A DNA stretch of 64,000 nucleotides, taken from NCBI RefSeq assembly GCF_001545155.1, contig NZ_CP014226.1:3454111-3518110 (forward strand), written 5' to 3'. This document shows positions 63,182 to 64,000 of the stretch, in pieces; position 1 is the stretch's first letter, and each line of letters begins with the position of its first letter. The position numbers were made by a program, and so were the translations under genes. The stretch comes from Halomonas chromatireducens (GTDB taxonomy: Bacteria; Pseudomonadota; Gammaproteobacteria; Pseudomonadales; Halomonadaceae). The notes under the pieces were generated by a model. The model ran no database searches and was not told the origin of the DNA. It saw only the letters and a program-made list of their open reading frames with translations.

Positions 63182-64000
63182 CTACGTTTGGACTATATCG
63201 TGGGGGGGCAGGCCCCGGGCGGCGAGGGCGATGCTGCGATCGTCACCGCTGGTGCCGCGGCAGAAGGTATCGCTGTAGAAGAGCCGGACCAGGTCGCGCT
63301 GGCGCAGCCGGCCCCGGCGCAGGTCATCGAGCCAGTGGCTGAGCTGTCCTGCCACCCGTCCACCGTCGTGTGCCACCAACTTCTCGGCGGCACCGTCGCT
63401 CATCAGGGCGATGCCTGTCATGGCTGACATCGGCTCGCAGCCGTACTGTACCTGTTCGGAAGTCAGCCGATCGTCGACGAACAGCGTCTGGTTGGCAAAC
63501 TCGCCCTTGCCCCGTTCACCCAGCGTGACAAGCTCGGGCGCCAGCGCGGGCTCGTCGCCCTCCGGGGATTCGATGGGCACCGCCCGCTCCAGCACGATCT
63601 CGCCATCACCCACCTTGAGCCACAGCAGCCTTTCGCGGCCCCCCAACGCCAGCAATAGCGTAGAGCGAAGGTCGCGCGCCGGGCGCAACCGTTCGGCGGC
63701 GCGGTCGAGCAGGCTTCCCGTGGCGTGGCGAACCAGAAGCTCGGCGAATTGACCAAGCGGCTCGCTCCCCGGCTCATCCTGACCATCGAGCAGCCAGGCG
63801 AGCTGGGGCTCCAGCGTGTCGGCCAGACGCAACATGGCGGCGACCAGTGTGCGCGCACCCACGTCCGACGCCGGCGAGCTACCCGCGCCATCGGCCACCA
63901 CCAGCACGGGGCGCCAGCCAGCAGCAGCCCCAGCAGCATCCTGGCAGGGCTGCGGGGTTGGCGCTTCAAGATGCGCCAGCCCCGGCACCGCCGTGGCCAG
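63182..64000 (-). CDS. PP2C-type serine/threonine phosphatase, 5' end outside window
   Basis: At least 272 residues, open to the window edge, so the start lies beyond base 64000. The visible chain has PP2C features: a leading GLAHLEAPTPQPCQDA region with the CQDA box, PVLVVADGAGSSPASDVGART with the metal-binding DGAG, GIALMSDGAAEKL with the second Asp, and GDDRSIALAARG with DD near the end. These aspartates coordinate Mn/Mg. Such phosphatases often accompany VWA proteins and Ser/Thr kinases (TerY-P type). The neighbour that would prove it is outside the window. Confidence 0.85.
   Translation of the reverse strand: MATAVPGLAHLEAPTPQPCQDAAGAAAGWRPVLVVADGAGSSPASDVGARTLVAAMLRLADTLEPQLAWLLDGQDEPGSEPLGQFAELLVRHATGSLLDRAAERLRPARDLRSTLLLALGGRERLLWLKVGDGEIVLERAVPIESPEGDEPALAPELVTLGERGKGEFANQTLFVDDRLTSEQVQYGCEPMSAMTGIALMSDGAAEKLVAHDGGRVAGQLSHWLDDLRRGRLRQRDLVRLFYSDTFCRGTSGDDRSIALAARGLPPHDIVQT

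Overview
The window is GC-rich, densely coded, and looks like the chromosome of a moderately halophilic gammaproteobacterium of the Halomonas type. Supporting this are acidic proteins, a Tat-exported high-potential iron-sulfur protein, an acetoacetyl-CoA reductase of PHB metabolism, minCDE, the rpsP-rimM-trmD-rplS block next to ffh, xerD-dsbC-hom-thrC, and prkA-yeaH-spoVR. The genus is inferred from gene content, not from a phylogenetic marker. No CRISPR array, prophage, insertion sequence or rRNA was seen. One initiator tRNA is present.

Layout. (1) 1-8903: a Tad (Flp) pilus assembly operon, entered inside the secretin and running through a lipoprotein, TadZ, TadA, TadB, TadC, TadD, a TadE-like pseudopilin and a TadG-like protein. 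It ends at a hairpin and faces an AraC-type regulator with a degenerate receiver domain. (2) 9920-11837: a scar-like zone with AT-rich DNA, a BaiN/YhiN-type flavoprotein cut off after about 247 codons, and the 3' part of an unrelated unknown gene in another frame. (3) 12069-31047: about 19 kb of exported or membrane proteins on one strand. It opens with two paralogous giants (1799 and 1870 residues), each with PPC-like, discoidin-like and two VWA domains, followed by a cysteine-less transglutaminase-like protein, an exported protein of unknown function, a membrane-anchored beta-propeller, a polytopic membrane protein, a lipoprotein and a small exported protein. I know of no described system with this composition, and it is the best candidate here for an undescribed one. 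(4) 31471-36272: prkA-yeaH-spoVR, the conserved stress kinase module.

(5) 36363-42347: HiPIP, Ogt, two small membrane proteins, then a leftward xerD-dsbC-hom-thrC group. thrC is truncated to 328 codons and runs straight into a DUF2231 gene. (6) 42460-46283: translation and secretion genes rplS, trmD, rimM, rpsP and ffh. (7) 46590-53878: YpjD-like and CorB/CorC-like membrane proteins, a PlsC-like acyltransferase with a TetR regulator, a SRAP-family protein that has lost every catalytic residue, and an M16 metallopeptidase. (8) 53978-64000: sbcB, minCDE, a DUF349 protein, phbB, initiator tRNA, a patatin-like hydrolase and a PP2C-type phosphatase running off the end.

How the parts relate: the Tad operon builds a pilus machine across both membranes. 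The VWA cluster supplies large periplasmic or surface proteins with metal-dependent adhesion-type folds, and its first four genes are spaced like a single transcript. prkA-yeaH-spoVR follows on the same strand after a 423-base gap, so a shared role with the VWA cluster is only a positional suggestion. Two genes (the flavoprotein and thrC) end at abrupt junctions with unrelated sequence, which may be real deletions or assembly joins.
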